Positions 27,764 to 38,704 of a stretch of 64,000 nt of DNA are shown piece after piece. Source of the stretch: Massilia rubra (GTDB taxonomy: Bacteria; Pseudomonadota; Gammaproteobacteria; Burkholderiales; Burkholderiaceae_D). The translations under genes and the position numbers were made by a program. Positions within the stretch are counted from its first letter, which is position 1. Every line of letters starts with the position of its first letter. Under the pieces are notes generated by a model, which ran no database searches, was not told the DNA's origin, and worked only from the letters and a program-made list of their open reading frames with translations. The stretch lies in assembly GCF_011682065.1 (NCBI RefSeq), contig NZ_VUYU01000027.1:29622-93621 (forward strand), written 5' to 3'.

Positions 27764-28441
27764 TTATTCGCGTTCGCCGCCCATGCCCAGCAGGGCCAGC
27801 AGGTGCTGGAAGATCATGTAGACGTCCAGGTACAGGCTCAGGGTGGCGCTGATGTAGTTGGTCTCGCCGCCGTTGACGATGCGTTGCACGTCATACAAGA
27901 TGTATGCCGAGAAAATCGCGATCGCAATCACCGAGATCGCCAGCCACAGGGCCGGCAGCTGGAAGAAGTAGTTAGCCAGGGTGGCCAGGATCAGCACCAT
28001 GACGCCGGCGAACAGCCACTTGCCCATCATCGAAAAATCGCGCTTGCTCACGGTGGCGATGCTTGCCAGCACAGCGAAGATGCTGGCGGTGCCGCCGAAG
28101 GCCAGCATGATCAGGGTGCCGCCGTTGGCAAAGTTCAGGGTGCGGGTCAGCAAGGGCGTGAGCCAGATGCCCATGAAGAAGGTAAAGCCCAGCAGGACCA
28201 CTACGCCCATCGCGGTTTCCTTGGTTTTTTCGATGCCCCAGATAAAACCGTAGGCAAACGCAAGGAACAGCACGAAGCCGATGATGCCGCGTGGCACCGG
28301 AATATGGAACATCACCCCCAGGACAGCGCCAAGCACCGTCGGAATCATCGACAGGGCCAGTAGCCAGTAAGTATTGCGCAGTACGCGATGACGTACTTCC
28401 TGGCTTCCGACCAGGTCATAGTCTTGCAAGCTGATTGACAT
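27764..28441 (-). CDS. yccA: Bax inhibitor-1/YccA family membrane protein
   Basis: 225 aa with seven predicted membrane helices covering nearly the whole chain after a short cytosolic N-terminus (MSISLQDYDLVGSQEVRHRVLRNTYWLL). The characteristic BI-1 end is present (SAYILYDVQRIVNGGETNYISATLSLYLDVYMIFQHLLALLG), including the di-acidic/Asp region that controls the proton or calcium path in homologues. E. coli YccA modulates the FtsH protease, which is notable because hflK and hflC lie downstream in this window. It is a single-gene unit, divergent from ndk. Confidence 0.92.
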   Translation of the reverse strand: MSISLQDYDLVGSQEVRHRVLRNTYWLLALSMIPTVLGAVLGVMFHIPVPRGIIGFVLFLAFAYGFIWGIEKTKETAMGVVVLLGFTFFMGIWLTPLLTRTLNFANGGTLIMLAFGGTASIFAVLASIATVSKRDFSMMGKWLFAGVMVLILATLANYFFQLPALWLAISVIAIAIFSAYILYDVQRIVNGGETNYISATLSLYLDVYMIFQHLLALLGMGGERE

Positions 28442-28598
28442 AAGTGCCTCCGATTGATAAAAAAGTAACGCTCGCTAAAAGAATAGCACGGCGCGGGAAA
28501 AACGCGCAAAATCGCGCATGCGCCAGCGTGTTTTGACAAGCGCCACTCTAACACTTCTGCGGATGGCCGTGCAATATCCCTCTGAAAGGGGTGTTGTA

Positions 28599-28607
28599 TG
28601 GTAAAAT
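28599..28607 (+). promoter_or_regulatory. extended -10 promoter element of ndk
   Basis: TGGTAAAAT is a TGn-type extended -10, about 62 nt upstream of the ndk ATG. No good -35 is visible at 17 bp, which is common with extended -10 promoters. Confidence 0.5.
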
Positions 28608-28669
28608 CGAAGGTTGATTGGGTCCCGTTACCCAACATTAAACCTTTCTTTTTATTGGAGTTTTTACAC

Positions 28670-29095
28670 ATGGCAATCGAACGCACCCTGTCGATCATCA
28701 AACCTGACGCAGTTGCAAAAAACGTCATCGGGCAAATCTACAGCCGCTTTGAAGGCGCTGGCCTGAAAATCGTCGCAGCCCGCATGATGCACCTGTCGCG
28801 CGCCGAAGCAGAAGGCTTCTACGCTGTGCACGCTGCACGTCCATTCTTCAAGGACCTGGTCGAATTCATGATCTCGGGTCCCGTCATGGTGCAAGCGCTC
28901 GAAGGCGAAAACGCCATCGCTACCCACCGTGACCTGATGGGCGCAACCGATCCGAAAAAAGCGGAAAAAGGCACCATCCGCGCCGATTTCGCCGATTCGA
29001 TCGATGCCAACGCCGTGCACGGCTCCGACGCCGCTGAAACCGCCGCTGTGGAAATCGCGTACTACTTCCCAGCACTGAACGTGTACTCGCGTTAA
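28670..29095 (+). CDS. ndk: nucleoside diphosphate kinase
   Basis: 141 aa, standard length. Ndk equalises nucleoside triphosphate pools through a phosphohistidine intermediate. Motifs: [15 protein letters not shown] at the N-terminus and the active site NAVHGSDA, whose His is phosphorylated. The start MAIERTL has TTGGAG nine bases upstream; the open frame before it covers the promoter region. It leads the conserved ndk-rlmN-pilW-rodZ-ispG-hisS series. Confidence 0.98.
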   Translation: MAIERTLSIIKPDAVAKNVIGQIYSRFEGAGLKIVAARMMHLSRAEAEGFYAVHAARPFFKDLVEFMISGPVMVQALEGENAIATHRDLMGATDPKKAEKGTIRADFADSIDANAVHGSDAAETAAVEIAYYFPALNVYSR

Positions 29096-29212
29096 TTGGC
29101 GTTAGTTAATCAGTCACTGCTGACTGATTGACCTGTATCACACCGCTTGCCTGGTTCGCCGGGCGGGCGGGATGTTTTTTCCTGATTTTGCCCTGACTGA
29201 TTAAAGAATACT

Positions 29213-30382
29213 ATGACGACTCTCACCAATCTGCTGGACTTCGATCCCGCGCAACTCGTCGCTTACTGCGCCGACTTGGGTGAGAAGCCGTTTCGCGCCA
29301 AACAGCTGCAGCGCTGGATTCACCAGTTCGGCGCCAGCGAGTTCGACACCATGACCGACCTGGCCAAGTCGCTGCGCGACAAGCTGGCCACGCGCGCCGA
29401 AATCCGCGCGCCGGCCGTGATCAGCGACCACACCTCGACCGACGGCACGCGCAAGTGGCTGGTCGACGTCGGCAATGGCAACGCGGTCGAAACCGTGTTC
29501 ATCCCGGAAGAAAATCGCGGCACCCTGTGCATTTCCACCCAGGCCGGCTGCGCCGTGAACTGCCGTTTCTGCTCGACCGGCAAGCAAGGCTTCAACCGCA
29601 ACCTGACGGTGGCCGAAATCATCGGCCAGCTGTGGATGGCCGAATTCGAACTGCGCCGCACCAAGGGCGTCGAACCCGGTCCCAAGGGCGAGCGCCAGAT
29701 CACCAACGTGGTGATGATGGGCATGGGCGAGCCCCTGCTCAATTTCGAACCGACCGTCACCGCCCTCAAGCTCATGCTCGACGATAACGCCTACGGCCTG
29801 TCGCGCCGCCGCGTGACCCTCTCGACCTCGGGCGTGGTGCCGATGATGGACAAGCTGTCGCAGGAAGTGCCTGTGGCGCTGGCCGTGTCGCTGCACGCGT
29901 CGAACGACGCCCTGCGCGACGGCCTGATTCCGCTGAACAAAAAATACCCGCTGCGCGAGCTGATGGCCGCCTGCCGCCGCTACCTCGAATTCGCCCCGCG
30001 CGACTTCATCACCTTCGAATACTGCATGCTCGACGGCGTCAACGACAGCGACGAGCACGCGCGCGAACTGGTTGCCCTGGTCAACGACCCGCTGGTTGGC
30101 GTGTCGTGCAAATTCAACCTGATTCCGTTCAATCCTTTCCCTGAGTCCGGCTTGTTGCGCTCGAAGAATCCGCGCATCAAGGCTTTCGCCCAGGTGCTGA
30201 TGGATGGCGGCCTGGTGACCACGATCCGGAAAACCCGCGGCGACGATATCGACGCCGCCTGCGGCCAGCTGGCTGGCGAAGTGCAAGACCGTACCCGCGT
30301 ACAGGAGCGCATGGAAAAAATGGCTGAATACCAGAAGAAGTTCGGCGCCGACTTCGGGCGCATCGTGGAGATTACTTCTTGA
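29213..30382 (+). CDS. rlmN: dual-specificity 23S rRNA/tRNA adenine-C2 methyltransferase RlmN
   Basis: 389 aa radical-SAM enzyme that methylates A2503 of 23S rRNA and A37 of some tRNAs. The radical-SAM cysteines are in [12 protein letters not shown]. Other landmarks are [11 protein letters not shown], the family segment [14 protein letters not shown], and a C-terminal Cys-containing segment ([13 protein letters not shown]) that supplies the catalytic cysteine. Its last bases overlap the pilW TTG start. Confidence 0.97.
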   Translation: MTTLTNLLDFDPAQLVAYCADLGEKPFRAKQLQRWIHQFGASEFDTMTDLAKSLRDKLATRAEIRAPAVISDHTSTDGTRKWLVDVGNGNAVETVFIPEENRGTLCISTQAGCAVNCRFCSTGKQGFNRNLTVAEIIGQLWMAEFELRRTKGVEPGPKGERQITNVVMMGMGEPLLNFEPTVTALKLMLDDNAYGLSRRRVTLSTSGVVPMMDKLSQEVPVALAVSLHASNDALRDGLIPLNKKYPLRELMAACRRYLEFAPRDFITFEYCMLDGVNDSDEHARELVALVNDPLVGVSCKFNLIPFNPFPESGLLRSKNPRIKAFAQVLMDGGLVTTIRKTRGDDIDAACGQLAGEVQDRTRVQERMEKMAEYQKKFGADFGRIVEITS

Positions 30383-31242
30383 ACGCGCGCGTGACGCCGG
30401 GCGCGCACCCGCGCCGCCTGCTGGCGCTGGCCCTGGTGGCCGGCTTTGCTGCGGCGCTGGGCGCCTGCACCACCACCACCGTCACCCGCAACTCCTCGGC
30501 CGAGGAGGCCGGCCTTCAGGGCAGCACCAAGGAACTGAAGACCGCCTCCGACCAGACCAACAAGGACAAGCGCGCCGCCATCCGCATGCAGCTGGCCATC
30601 GGCTACTACCAGGAAGGCAATTACGCGGTCGCCCTCGACGAGATCAAGCAAGCCATCGCCATCGACCCCGAGATGGCCGACGCCTACAGCGTGCGCGCCC
30701 TGATCTACACCAGCATGGGCGAGAACATCCTGGCCGAAGAAAACTACCAGCGCGCGATGCGCCTGGCGCCGCGCAATCCTGAGCTCAACAACAACTACGG
30801 CTCCTTCCTGTGCCAGACCGAGCGCTTCGCGCCGGCCATCGCCCAGTTCGAGATCGCCCTGAAAAACCCCATGTACCAGTCGCCGGTCAAGGCCCTGGTC
30901 AATGCGGGCGGATGCAGCATCAAGCAAAAGAATTACGACGCCGCCGAGCGCTACCTGCTGCAGGCGTTGCGTATCGAAGCCGACCTGCTCCCGGTGCAAG
31001 CCGGCTTGGCGCGGGTCTATTACGAGCGGCGCGACTACGTGCGCGCCGGAGTTTATATCAACCGTGTGAAAGCGGTCGCGAAACTGGATAGCTTGCCCGC
31101 CGATGTGCTGTGGCTGGCGATCCGCGTCGAACGCAAGCTGGGCGAGAAGGAATCGGAGACGAGCCTGGCGACGCAACTGCGTCGGCGCCATCCCGGTTCG
31201 CCCGAGTTCGCAGCCTTCCAGCGCGGTGCATTTGATGAGTGA
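30379..31242 (+). CDS. pilW: type IV pilus biogenesis/stability lipoprotein PilW (PilF)
   Basis: 287 aa. A lipoprotein signal ([17 protein letters not shown]) is followed by tandem TPR repeats ([38 protein letters not shown] and following). In pseudomonads and neisserias the homologue supports secretin multimer assembly for type IV pili. The start is TTG overlapping the rlmN stop (TTGA); a GTG 12 bases later is possible. Position between rlmN and rodZ is the conserved genomic location. Confidence 0.92.
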   Translation: MNARVTPGAHPRRLLALALVAGFAAALGACTTTTVTRNSSAEEAGLQGSTKELKTASDQTNKDKRAAIRMQLAIGYYQEGNYAVALDEIKQAIAIDPEMADAYSVRALIYTSMGENILAEENYQRAMRLAPRNPELNNNYGSFLCQTERFAPAIAQFEIALKNPMYQSPVKALVNAGGCSIKQKNYDAAERYLLQALRIEADLLPVQAGLARVYYERRDYVRAGVYINRVKAVAKLDSLPADVLWLAIRVERKLGEKESETSLATQLRRRHPGSPEFAAFQRGAFDE

Positions 31243-31255
31243 GACAGGATCGACA

Positions 31256-32242
31256 ATGAGTTCAGAGTGGGCAGAACAAACGGCAGCGGGCGGCAACGCG
31301 AACGCGGCCAACCACGGTTTGCCGGGCAAGACCCTGGCCGCCCAGCGTGAAGCGATGGGATGGACGGTCGAGCAAGTCGCCGATCAATTGAAAATGGCCG
31401 TGCGCCAGGTCACCGCGCTGGAAGCGGGCGACTACGCCAACCTGCCGGGACCGGCCGTGGTGCGCGGTTTCGTGCGCGCCTACGCCAAGGTCGTCAAGCT
31501 CGACGCGGCCCCGCTGGTGGCCATGATTTCGCTCGATACCCCGGAGCTGACCGAACCCGGCAGCCGCAGCGTGCGGCGCGACAAGCCGGCCACGTTTTCC
31601 GAAGTGCGCTTCCCGACCAATGGCAAGCGCTCGCGCCTGCCGCTGGGCCTGATCGGCGCGGCCGTGTTGCTGGTCGCCGCCGCCGCTGGCGCCTGGCAGT
31701 TCGGCCTGGTGCCGTCCGCGCTGCTGGGCGGCGCCAGCCACGCGACGCCGGCCGCCGCTTCCGGTTCGCAAGCGAGCGTGACGGTGCTGCCGGCGCCGCT
31801 GGTGGGCGACAAGCCCGCCGGCACGCCTGCGCCGCTGGAAACGACCCTGGTCAAGCCGGACGAGCGCAAGAGCGTGATCGCGCCCGCGCCGCCGCTGGTG
31901 TCGGTGCTGCCGCCGGCCGGCACGGCGCCGTCGCCGACGGTGGCGACCCCGGTGGCCGGCGCCGCCGCCACGCTTCCCGCCGCGGCCGTGGCAGTTCCCG
32001 CCGCCGCGGCCAGCAACCCGCTGGTGATCAACGTGCGCGAAGATTCCTGGGTCGAAGTGCGGCGCGCCAGGGGCTCGCCTTTGCTGTCGCGCCTGGTCAA
32101 GGCCGGCACCGTCGAAACGTTCGATATCACCGAGCCGGTCACCCTGGTGGTCGGCAAGCCGGGCGGCGTGTCCGCCACCCTGCGCGGCGAAGCGGTCAGT
32201 TTGCCGGACAACGGCCGCACCGCCAAAGTCAAACTCAAGTAA
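31256..32242 (+). CDS. rodZ: RodZ-like helix-turn-helix membrane protein
   Basis: 328 aa. A cytoplasmic HTH_25 domain (about 20-90: GKTLAAQREAMGWTVEQVADQL...LPGPAVVRGFVRAYAK) is followed by a membrane helix near residue 130 (LPLGLIGAAVLLVAAAAGAW), a Pro/Ala/Thr-rich periplasmic linker, and a C-terminal DUF4115 domain (LVINVREDSWVEVRRARGSPLLSRLVKAGTVETF). RodZ links MreB to the elongation machinery and maintains rod shape. Start choice: ATG at 31256 has AGGA six bases away; an in-frame ATG at 31235 overlaps the pilW end and lacks a ribosome site. Confidence 0.9.
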   Translation: MSSEWAEQTAAGGNANAANHGLPGKTLAAQREAMGWTVEQVADQLKMAVRQVTALEAGDYANLPGPAVVRGFVRAYAKVVKLDAAPLVAMISLDTPELTEPGSRSVRRDKPATFSEVRFPTNGKRSRLPLGLIGAAVLLVAAAAGAWQFGLVPSALLGGASHATPAAASGSQASVTVLPAPLVGDKPAGTPAPLETTLVKPDERKSVIAPAPPLVSVLPPAGTAPSPTVATPVAGAAATLPAAAVAVPAAAASNPLVINVREDSWVEVRRARGSPLLSRLVKAGTVETFDITEPVTLVVGKPGGVSATLRGEAVSLPDNGRTAKVKLK

Positions 32243-32263
32243 AGCTAAATTAGGTCTTCGTTC

Positions 32264-33532
32264 ATGTCTTCTTCGAATCTGGCGATTCCCTCCGGTCCCC
32301 TCGCGCGGCGCTTAAGCCGGCGCGTGCTGGTCGCGCACGGCGAACGCAAAATCTGGGTCGGCGGCGACGCCCCCGTGGTGGTGCAGTCGATGACCAACAC
32401 CGACACGGCCGACGTGATCGGCACCGCGATCCAGGTCAAGGAACTGGCGCGCGCCGGCTCCGAGATGGTGCGCATCACGGTCGACAAGCCCGAAGCGGCG
32501 GCCGCCGTGCCGCTCATCCGCGCGCAGCTCGACAAGATGGAAATCGACGTGCCGCTGGTGGGCGACTTCCATTACAACGGCCACACCTTGCTGCGCGACT
32601 TCCCCGAATGCGCGCGCGCGCTGTCGAAATACCGCATTAATCCGGGCAACGTGGGGCAGGGCGCCAAGCGCGACAGCCAGTTCGCCCAGATGATCGAAGC
32701 GGCCATCATGTACAACAAGCCGGTGCGCATCGGCGTGAACTGGGGCAGCCTGGACCAGGCGCTGCTGGCGCGCATCATGGATGAAAACGCCCAGCGTGCG
32801 CAGCCGTGGAGCGCGCAGGCGGTGATGTACGAAGCCCTGATCACCTCGGCCATCGACAACGCCGTGCGCGCCGAAGAAATCGGCCTCGGGCGTGACCAGA
32901 TCATCCTCTCGTGCAAAGTGTCGGGCGTGCAAGACCTGATCGCCGTGTACCGCGAACTGGCGCGCCGCTGCGACTATCCGCTGCACCTGGGCCTGACCGA
33001 AGCGGGCATGGGCAGCAAGGGCATCGTCGCTTCGACCGCCGCGCTGTCGGTGCTGCTGCAAGAGGGCATCGGCGACACGATCCGGATTTCGCTCACGCCC
33101 GAACCCGGGGGCGACCGCACGCGCGAAGTCGTCGTTGCGCAAGAGATTTTGCAAACCATGGGCCTGCGCAAGTTCGCGCCGATGGTGATCGCCTGCCCGG
33201 GTTGCGGACGCACCACCTCGACCACCTTCCAGGAACTGGCCGACAACATCCAGACCTATCTGCGCGAGCAGATGCCTGAATGGAAAAAGGCCTATCCGGG
33301 CGTGGAAGGCATGAATGTGGCCGTGATGGGTTGCATCGTCAACGGTCCGGGCGAATCGAAACACGCCAACATCGGCATCAGCCTGCCGGGCACGGGCGAG
33401 TCGCCTGCCGCGCCGGTGTTTGTCGATGGCAAGAAAACCGTCACCCTGCGCGGCGACAGGATCGTCGAGGAATTCCAGGCAATCGTCCTGAATTACGTAC
33501 AAACTACTTACGGTAAGCAATTCATGGCGTAG
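32264..33532 (+). CDS. ispG: 4-hydroxy-3-methylbut-2-enyl diphosphate synthase (flavodoxin)
   Basis: 422 aa Fe-S enzyme of the MEP isoprenoid pathway. The TIM-barrel half begins with [12 protein letters not shown]; the cluster cysteines are in [13 protein letters not shown] and [15 protein letters not shown]. The presence of the large insertion seen in many Gram-negative versions was not checked. It follows rodZ by 21 bp. The ribosome site is weak. Confidence 0.97.
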   Translation: MSSSNLAIPSGPLARRLSRRVLVAHGERKIWVGGDAPVVVQSMTNTDTADVIGTAIQVKELARAGSEMVRITVDKPEAAAAVPLIRAQLDKMEIDVPLVGDFHYNGHTLLRDFPECARALSKYRINPGNVGQGAKRDSQFAQMIEAAIMYNKPVRIGVNWGSLDQALLARIMDENAQRAQPWSAQAVMYEALITSAIDNAVRAEEIGLGRDQIILSCKVSGVQDLIAVYRELARRCDYPLHLGLTEAGMGSKGIVASTAALSVLLQEGIGDTIRISLTPEPGGDRTREVVVAQEILQTMGLRKFAPMVIACPGCGRTTSTTFQELADNIQTYLREQMPEWKKAYPGVEGMNVAVMGCIVNGPGESKHANIGISLPGTGESPAAPVFVDGKKTVTLRGDRIVEEFQAIVLNYVQTTYGKQFMA

Positions 33533-33541
33533 GCGGGGTTT

Positions 33542-33589
33542 CAAGCGGCATGCCGCTTGCCGCCGCAGCGGTTCCGGCTTGCAAGCCGG
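33542..33589. repeat. two short perfect palindromes in the ispG-hisS gap
   Basis: CAAGCGGCATGCCGCTTG (33542-33559) and CCGGCTTGCAAGCCGG (33574-33589) are each fully self-complementary and share the CTTGC/GCAAG theme. As RNA they would form two GC-rich hairpins 30-80 nt before the hisS ATG. They may act as an attenuator, an RNA processing signal, or a minor repeat. Confidence 0.6.
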
Positions 33590-33620
33590 GACTCCTTAAC
33601 ATACAGAAGAGTTTTAGAAT

Positions 33621-34976
33621 ATGTCTGATAACAAAAAAGAAAAAGCCACGAAGATCACCGCCGTCAAGGGCATGAACGACATCCTGCCGGCCGACGCGCC
33701 GCTGTGGGAGCTGTTCGAAAACACCGCGCACTCGGTCCTGAAAAGCTACGGCTATCAAAAGATCGTCACCCCGATCGTCGAAGACACGGCGCTGTTCAAG
33801 CGCGCCATCGGCGCGGTGACCGACATCGTGGAAAAAGAAATGTACTCGTTCAAGGATTCGATGAACGACGACGAACTGACCCTGCGCCCCGAAGGCACGG
33901 CTGGCGTGGTGCGCGCCGTCATCGAACACAACCTGGTCTACGACGGCCCGCGCCGCGTCTGGTACTCGGGACCGATGTTCCGCCACGAGCGTCCGCAGCG
34001 CGGCCGCTATCGCCAGTTCTTCCAGGTCGGCGCCGAAGCGGTCGGCTTTGCCGGTCCGGACATCGACGCCGAGCTGATCATGCTGTGCCGCCGCCTGTGG
34101 GACGACCTGGGCCTGGAAAACATCCGCCTCGAAATCAACTCGATCGGCGACGCCGCCGAACGCCAGCGCCACCGCGCCGACCTGATCACGTATTTCGAAG
34201 CGAACGCCGAACTGCTCGACGAGGAAGCCAAGCGCCGCCTGCACGCCAATCCGCTGCGCATCCTCGACACCAAGAACCCGGCCATGCAAGACCTGGTGAA
34301 CAAGGCGCCGAAGCTGCTCGACTACCTCGAAGGCGAGTCGGTGGTGCACTTCGAAGGCCTCAAGCGCATCTTGGATCACAACAATATCCAGTACACCGTC
34401 AATCCGCGCCTGGTGCGCGGGCTCGACTACTACAACCGCAGCGTGTTCGAGTGGGTCACCGACAAGCTCGGCTCGCAAGGCACCGTGTGCGCGGGCGGGC
34501 GTTACGATCCGCTCATCGAAAGCTTCGGCGGTAAACCAACCCCGGCGGTCGGTTTCGCCATGGGCATCGAGCGCCTGGTCGAGCTGATGAAAGAAGCGGG
34601 CGAACCGAACGATCCGTCCGAATGCGATGTCTATATGGTGCACCAGGGCGAGGAAGCGCGCATGCAGGCATTCGTGCTGGCCGAGCGTATCCGTGATGCC
34701 GGCCTGGATGTTGTGTTACATTGCGCCGCTGCGAGCGGTCCCGGCAGCTTCAAGAGCCAGATGAAAAAAGCCGACGGCAGCGGCGCGGCATTTGCCGTGA
34801 TCCTGGGCGACGATGAGATCGCCAAGCGCACGGCGGCGGTCAAGTCGATGCGCGGGGCCGAAGGCGAGCAGCAGGCCAGTGTGCCGTTCGACGATGTCGT
34901 CGACTACCTGGTCAACCAGATCGTCGGCGCCCACGAGCATGAACACGACCACGAGCACGTGCATTACCATCACTAA
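33621..34976 (+). CDS. hisS: histidine--tRNA ligase
   Basis: 451 aa class II synthetase. Motif 2 is seen in [18 protein letters not shown] and [21 protein letters not shown]. The histidine-binding loop is [16 protein letters not shown], and motif 3 is [11 protein letters not shown]. The C-terminal anticodon-binding domain follows. Unusually, the protein ends in a His/Glu/Asp-rich tail, [14 protein letters not shown], beyond the normal end of the anticodon domain. The start is ATG with a moderate site (AGAAGAG). Confidence 0.97.
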   Translation: MSDNKKEKATKITAVKGMNDILPADAPLWELFENTAHSVLKSYGYQKIVTPIVEDTALFKRAIGAVTDIVEKEMYSFKDSMNDDELTLRPEGTAGVVRAVIEHNLVYDGPRRVWYSGPMFRHERPQRGRYRQFFQVGAEAVGFAGPDIDAELIMLCRRLWDDLGLENIRLEINSIGDAAERQRHRADLITYFEANAELLDEEAKRRLHANPLRILDTKNPAMQDLVNKAPKLLDYLEGESVVHFEGLKRILDHNNIQYTVNPRLVRGLDYYNRSVFEWVTDKLGSQGTVCAGGRYDPLIESFGGKPTPAVGFAMGIERLVELMKEAGEPNDPSECDVYMVHQGEEARMQAFVLAERIRDAGLDVVLHCAAASGPGSFKSQMKKADGSGAAFAVILGDDEIAKRTAAVKSMRGAEGEQQASVPFDDVVDYLVNQIVGAHEHEHDHEHVHYHH

Positions 34977-35031
34977 GCAGCAGGCTTGCGCCGTACCCCG
35001 ATTAACCTGACCTAATACTGTTGAGAAACAC

Positions 35032-35685
35032 ATGGCATACGATCTCGAAGAACAAGAACAACTGGCCGCGATGCAGGCCTTCTGGAACAAGTACGGCAAC
35101 ATGCTGATGGTGGTGCTGATCATCGCCGCCGGTTCCTACGCCGGCTACACCTGGTGGCAGCGCGCCGAGCGCGTCAACGCGGCCGAAGCATCGGCCTTGT
35201 ACACGCAGATCCAGACTGCCGCTACCGCCAAGGACAACGCCAAGGTGCAGCGCATCGCCGCCGACGTGCGCACCAAGTACGCCAAAAGCGCCTACGCCGC
35301 CATGACCTCGCTCACGGCCGCCAAGAGCGCTTTCGAGGCCAACGACCTCAAGGCGGCCAAGGCCCATCTGCAATGGGTGGTCGACAACGGCAACGACGAG
35401 TACAAGTCGATCGCCAAGCTGCGCCTGGCTGGCGTATTGCTCGACGAGAAAGCCTACGATGAAGGCTTGAAACTGCTGGCTACGCCATTCCTGCCGCAGT
35501 TCGCCGGCGCCGTGGCCGACCGCAAGGGTGACATCCTGGTAGCGCAGAACAAGATCGCCGAAGCGCGCAGCGCCTACCTGGCCGCCTTGGCCGCGATGGA
35601 CGCCAAGCATCCGGGTCGCGCGCTGGTGCAGATCAAGCTCGAAGCCATCGGCGGCACCATGCCCGACACCAAAGCGGCCGCCTGA
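35032..35685 (+). CDS. yfgM: YfgM family tetratricopeptide membrane protein (SecYEG ancillary)
   Basis: 217 aa. A cytosolic N-terminus (EEQEQLAAMQAFWNKYGN) leads into one membrane helix (about 23-43, MLMVVLIIAAGSYAGYTWW). A periplasmic TPR-like helical domain follows. YfgM interacts with SecYEG and periplasmic chaperones in E. coli. The order hisS-yfgM-bamB-der is the conserved one. Confidence 0.92.
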   Translation: MAYDLEEQEQLAAMQAFWNKYGNMLMVVLIIAAGSYAGYTWWQRAERVNAAEASALYTQIQTAATAKDNAKVQRIAADVRTKYAKSAYAAMTSLTAAKSAFEANDLKAAKAHLQWVVDNGNDEYKSIAKLRLAGVLLDEKAYDEGLKLLATPFLPQFAGAVADRKGDILVAQNKIAEARSAYLAALAAMDAKHPGRALVQIKLEAIGGTMPDTKAAA

Positions 35686-35725
35686 GCGGCCCAGTGGTCT
35701 GTAACGAGTTACCCAGAACAAGGTC

Positions 35726-36886
35726 ATGACTATGCGTATTACCCAGAAACTTATCGGTGTGAGTGTGCTGGCCCTGATGGCCGGCTGCTCCACCCTGAGT
35801 TCGCTTAATCCTTTCGCCTCCAAATCCAAGGGCAACGTACCCGCGCCGCTGGTCGAGCTCAAAGGCTCGATGGCCGTGCGCACCGCCTGGAAGCTCGATA
35901 TCGGCAAGGCCCAGGATTACGTCTTCACCCCGGTGCTGGTGAACCAGTCGCTGGTCGTGGCCGGTGCCGACGGCGCCATTGCGCGCGTCGACGCCGCCAG
36001 CGGCAAGCAGCTGTGGCGCATCAAGGCGCCAACGGGCCTTACCGCCGGCGTCGGTACCGACGGCAACATGCTCGTCTTCGGCGGCGCCAAGGGCGGCGTG
36101 CTGGCCTACGACCTCGAAGGCAAACTGCTGTGGACGACGCAAGCCTCGAGCGAAGTGCTGTCGAGCCCCGTGGTGGGCGACGGCATCGTGGTGGTGCGCT
36201 CGGTCGACAACCGCATCGTCGGCCTGGACGCCAAGACCGGCGAGAAAAAATGGACCGTGCAGCGCGTCTCGCCACCATTGACCTTGCGCAATGCGCCGGG
36301 CATGGTGGTGGTCGGCAAAGAAGTCATCGTCGCCCAGCCTGGCGGCAAGCTCTTGTCGCTGAACATGGCCACCGGCGCGGCGCGCTGGGAAGTGGCGGTT
36401 GGCGAATCGCGCGGCGCGACCGAACTCGAACGGGTCACCGACATCGGCGGCACCCCGGTCGTGATCGACCAGGAAGTGTGCGCCGTGTCCTACCAGGGCC
36501 GCGTGGGCTGCTTCGACATCAACACGGGCGCCGCGCGCTGGACCAAGGAACTCTCGTCCGACGTCGGTGTGTCGGTCGACCAGCGCTTCGTGTTCGCCGT
36601 CGACGACAAGGGCGCGGTGTCGGCCTTTAACCGCGAAGGCGGCGTGAGCGCCTGGAAAAACGACAAATTAAGTTATCGCCGCCTGTCCACCCCGGTGTCC
36701 TACGGACGCACCGTGGCTGTTGGCGACTATCAAGGTTTCATCCACTTCCTGTCACGGGAAGATGGTTCCTTTCTGGCGCGCGCCGCCACCGACGGGAGCG
36801 CCATTACGTCGGCTCCCCTGGTGGCAGGTTCAAACCTGATCTTTCAAACACAATCTGGGACAGTGACCGCTATCGCGGTCGAATAA
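35726..36886 (+). CDS. bamB: outer membrane assembly lipoprotein BamB
   Basis: 386 aa. A lipoprotein signal with lipobox LMAGC (Cys near residue 21) is followed by an eight-bladed PQQ-type beta-propeller; blade motifs such as [33 protein letters not shown] and GAARWTKEL recur. BamB is a scaffold of the BAM complex that inserts outer-membrane proteins. Two possible ATGs are six bases apart (MTMRIT or MRIT). It ends seven bases before der. Confidence 0.95.
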   Translation: MTMRITQKLIGVSVLALMAGCSTLSSLNPFASKSKGNVPAPLVELKGSMAVRTAWKLDIGKAQDYVFTPVLVNQSLVVAGADGAIARVDAASGKQLWRIKAPTGLTAGVGTDGNMLVFGGAKGGVLAYDLEGKLLWTTQASSEVLSSPVVGDGIVVVRSVDNRIVGLDAKTGEKKWTVQRVSPPLTLRNAPGMVVVGKEVIVAQPGGKLLSLNMATGAARWEVAVGESRGATELERVTDIGGTPVVIDQEVCAVSYQGRVGCFDINTGAARWTKELSSDVGVSVDQRFVFAVDDKGAVSAFNREGGVSAWKNDKLSYRRLSTPVSYGRTVAVGDYQGFIHFLSREDGSFLARAATDGSAITSAPLVAGSNLIFQTQSGTVTAIAVE

Positions 36887-36893
36887 AAACACC

Positions 36894-38237
36894 ATGAAGC
36901 CGGTAATCGCATTAGTTGGTCGCCCCAACGTCGGGAAATCGACACTCTTCAATCGCCTCACCCGCTCGCGCGACGCGCTCGTGGCCGACTTGCCTGGCCT
37001 GACGCGCGATCGTCACTACGGCGAAGGCCGGGTCGGTGAACGCCCCTTCCTCGTCATCGACACGGGCGGCTTCGAGCCGGTCGCCAAGGAAGGCATCATG
37101 TTCCAGATGGCCCTGCAGACCAAGCAGGCCGTCGCCGAAGCGGACGTGGTTGTCTTCATCGTCGACGGCCGCCAGGGCTTGACGCCGCACGACAAGACCA
37201 TCACCGACTTCCTGCGCAAGTCGGGCCGCAAGGTCATGCTGGTCGTCAACAAGGGCGAGGGCATGAAGTACAGCTCCGTCGTGGCCGACTTCTATGAACT
37301 CGGCATGGGCGACCCGTACGTCATTTCCGCCGCCCACGGCGACGGCGTGACCGACCTGGTCGAAGAAGCCTTGAACGAAGCCTTCGCCGGCCGTCCGGAC
37401 GACCAGGAAGAACTCGAGCCGGCCGCGCGCGGCGTCAAGATCGCCATCGTCGGCCGTCCGAACGTCGGTAAATCCACGCTGGTCAACACCCTGATCGGCG
37501 AAGAGCGCGTGATCGCCTTCGACATGCCGGGCACCACGCGCGACTCGATCGAAGTACCGTTCGAACGCGACGGCAAGAATTACACGCTGATCGACACGGC
37601 CGGTATCCGCCGTCGCGGCAAGGTGTTCGAAGCGATCGAGAAGTTTTCGGTCGTCAAAACGCTGCAGTCGATTTCGGAAGCCCACGTGGTCATCCTCTTG
37701 CTCGACGCCCAGCAAGACATTTCGGAGCAGGATGCGCACATCGCCGGCTTCATCCTGGAGTCGGGCCGCGCGCTGGTGGTGGCCGTGAACAAGTGGGACG
37801 GCTTGCGCACCGATGAGCGCGACGAAATCAAGATCGACATCGACCGCAAGCTCGATTTCCTCTCGTTCGCCAAGACCCACTTCATTTCGGCCCTGAAGGC
37901 GCAAGGGATCGCGCCGATGATGAAGTCGGTCGACGCGGCGTACGCCGCCGCCACCGCCGACCTGTCCACGCCGCGCCTGACGCGCGCGCTGATCGAAGCG
38001 GTCGAGAAGCAGGAACCACGCCGCAAGGGCTCGATCCGTCCTAAAATGCGCTATGCGCACCAGGGCGGGCAGAATCCGCCGATCATCGTCATCCACGGCA
38101 ATTCGCTCGACGCCATTGGCGAGCCGTACAAGCGCTACCTCGAGAAGCATTTCCGCGACACCTTCAATCTGGTAGGTACGCCGCTGCGGATCGAACTGCG
38201 CGTGGGTAAGAACCCGTTCGCACGCACATCGAAGTAA
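36894..38237 (+). CDS. der: ribosome biogenesis GTPase Der (EngA)
   Basis: 447 aa with two tandem GTPase domains, the hallmark of Der. G1 motifs [12 protein letters not shown] (7-18) and [12 protein letters not shown] (about 187-198), G3 motifs DTGGF and DTAGI, and G4 motifs NKGE and NKWD are visible; the first G4 (NKGE) departs from NKxD. A C-terminal KH-like domain ends the protein. It is required for 50S subunit maturation. A hairpin terminator-like structure follows. Confidence 0.97.
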   Translation: MKPVIALVGRPNVGKSTLFNRLTRSRDALVADLPGLTRDRHYGEGRVGERPFLVIDTGGFEPVAKEGIMFQMALQTKQAVAEADVVVFIVDGRQGLTPHDKTITDFLRKSGRKVMLVVNKGEGMKYSSVVADFYELGMGDPYVISAAHGDGVTDLVEEALNEAFAGRPDDQEELEPAARGVKIAIVGRPNVGKSTLVNTLIGEERVIAFDMPGTTRDSIEVPFERDGKNYTLIDTAGIRRRGKVFEAIEKFSVVKTLQSISEAHVVILLLDAQQDISEQDAHIAGFILESGRALVVAVNKWDGLRTDERDEIKIDIDRKLDFLSFAKTHFISALKAQGIAPMMKSVDAAYAAATADLSTPRLTRALIEAVEKQEPRRKGSIRPKMRYAHQGGQNPPIIVIHGNSLDAIGEPYKRYLEKHFRDTFNLVGTPLRIELRVGKNPFARTSK

Positions 38238-38244
38238 GTACGAC

Positions 38245-38283
38245 ACCCTGTTGACCCGGAAAACCGCCCGGTTTTTCAGGGTC
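38245..38283 (+). terminator. hairpin after der, probable terminator or attenuator
   Basis: An inner stem AAAACC/GGTTTT around GCCC is followed by T residues, nested in an outer ACCCTG/CAGGGT pairing (38245-38250 with 38277-38282). It lies between der and hfq and fits a rho-independent terminator with an alternative longer fold. Confidence 0.65.
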
Positions 38284-38419
38284 TACGTACGACATACAAT
38301 TGCAAAACAGGTTACAGTACATTAGGGACATCGTTCTCACCACAGAATGATGGTCCCGGCACTTGAAAAAACAGCGAGTCGCCTCCAATTCTTTACTACA
38401 ACAACATCACGGAGCTGTT

Positions 38420-38656
38420 ATGAGCAACAAAGGGCAACTGTTACAAGACCCATTCCTCAATGCCTTGCGCAAAGAGCATGTTCCCGTCTCGATCTACCTG
38501 GTCAACGGGATCAAACTGCAGGGCCATATCGAGTCCTTCGACCAATACGTCGTCCTGCTGCGTAACACGGTGACCCAGATGGTCTACAAGCATGCAATCT
38601 CCACCGTTGTGCCGGCACGCGCTGTCAATCTCAATCTTGATTCCGAAGCTGAGTAA
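38420..38656 (+). CDS. hfq: RNA chaperone Hfq
   Basis: 78 aa, a short Hfq with a minimal C-terminal tail (NLDSEAE). The Sm1 region ([40 protein letters not shown]) and Sm2 motif ([15 protein letters not shown]) are intact, including the Q, F and K/H residues that bind RNA. Start: ATG at 38420 with GGAG five bases away; the upstream in-frame stretch is rejected. hflX follows. Confidence 0.98.
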   Translation: MSNKGQLLQDPFLNALRKEHVPVSIYLVNGIKLQGHIESFDQYVVLLRNTVTQMVYKHAISTVVPARAVNLNLDSEAE

Positions 38657-38704
38657 GGCCATGGGCGTCGCCACCCCGGGTCGCCTGGCCCCGCAGGGAG
38701 GCCT

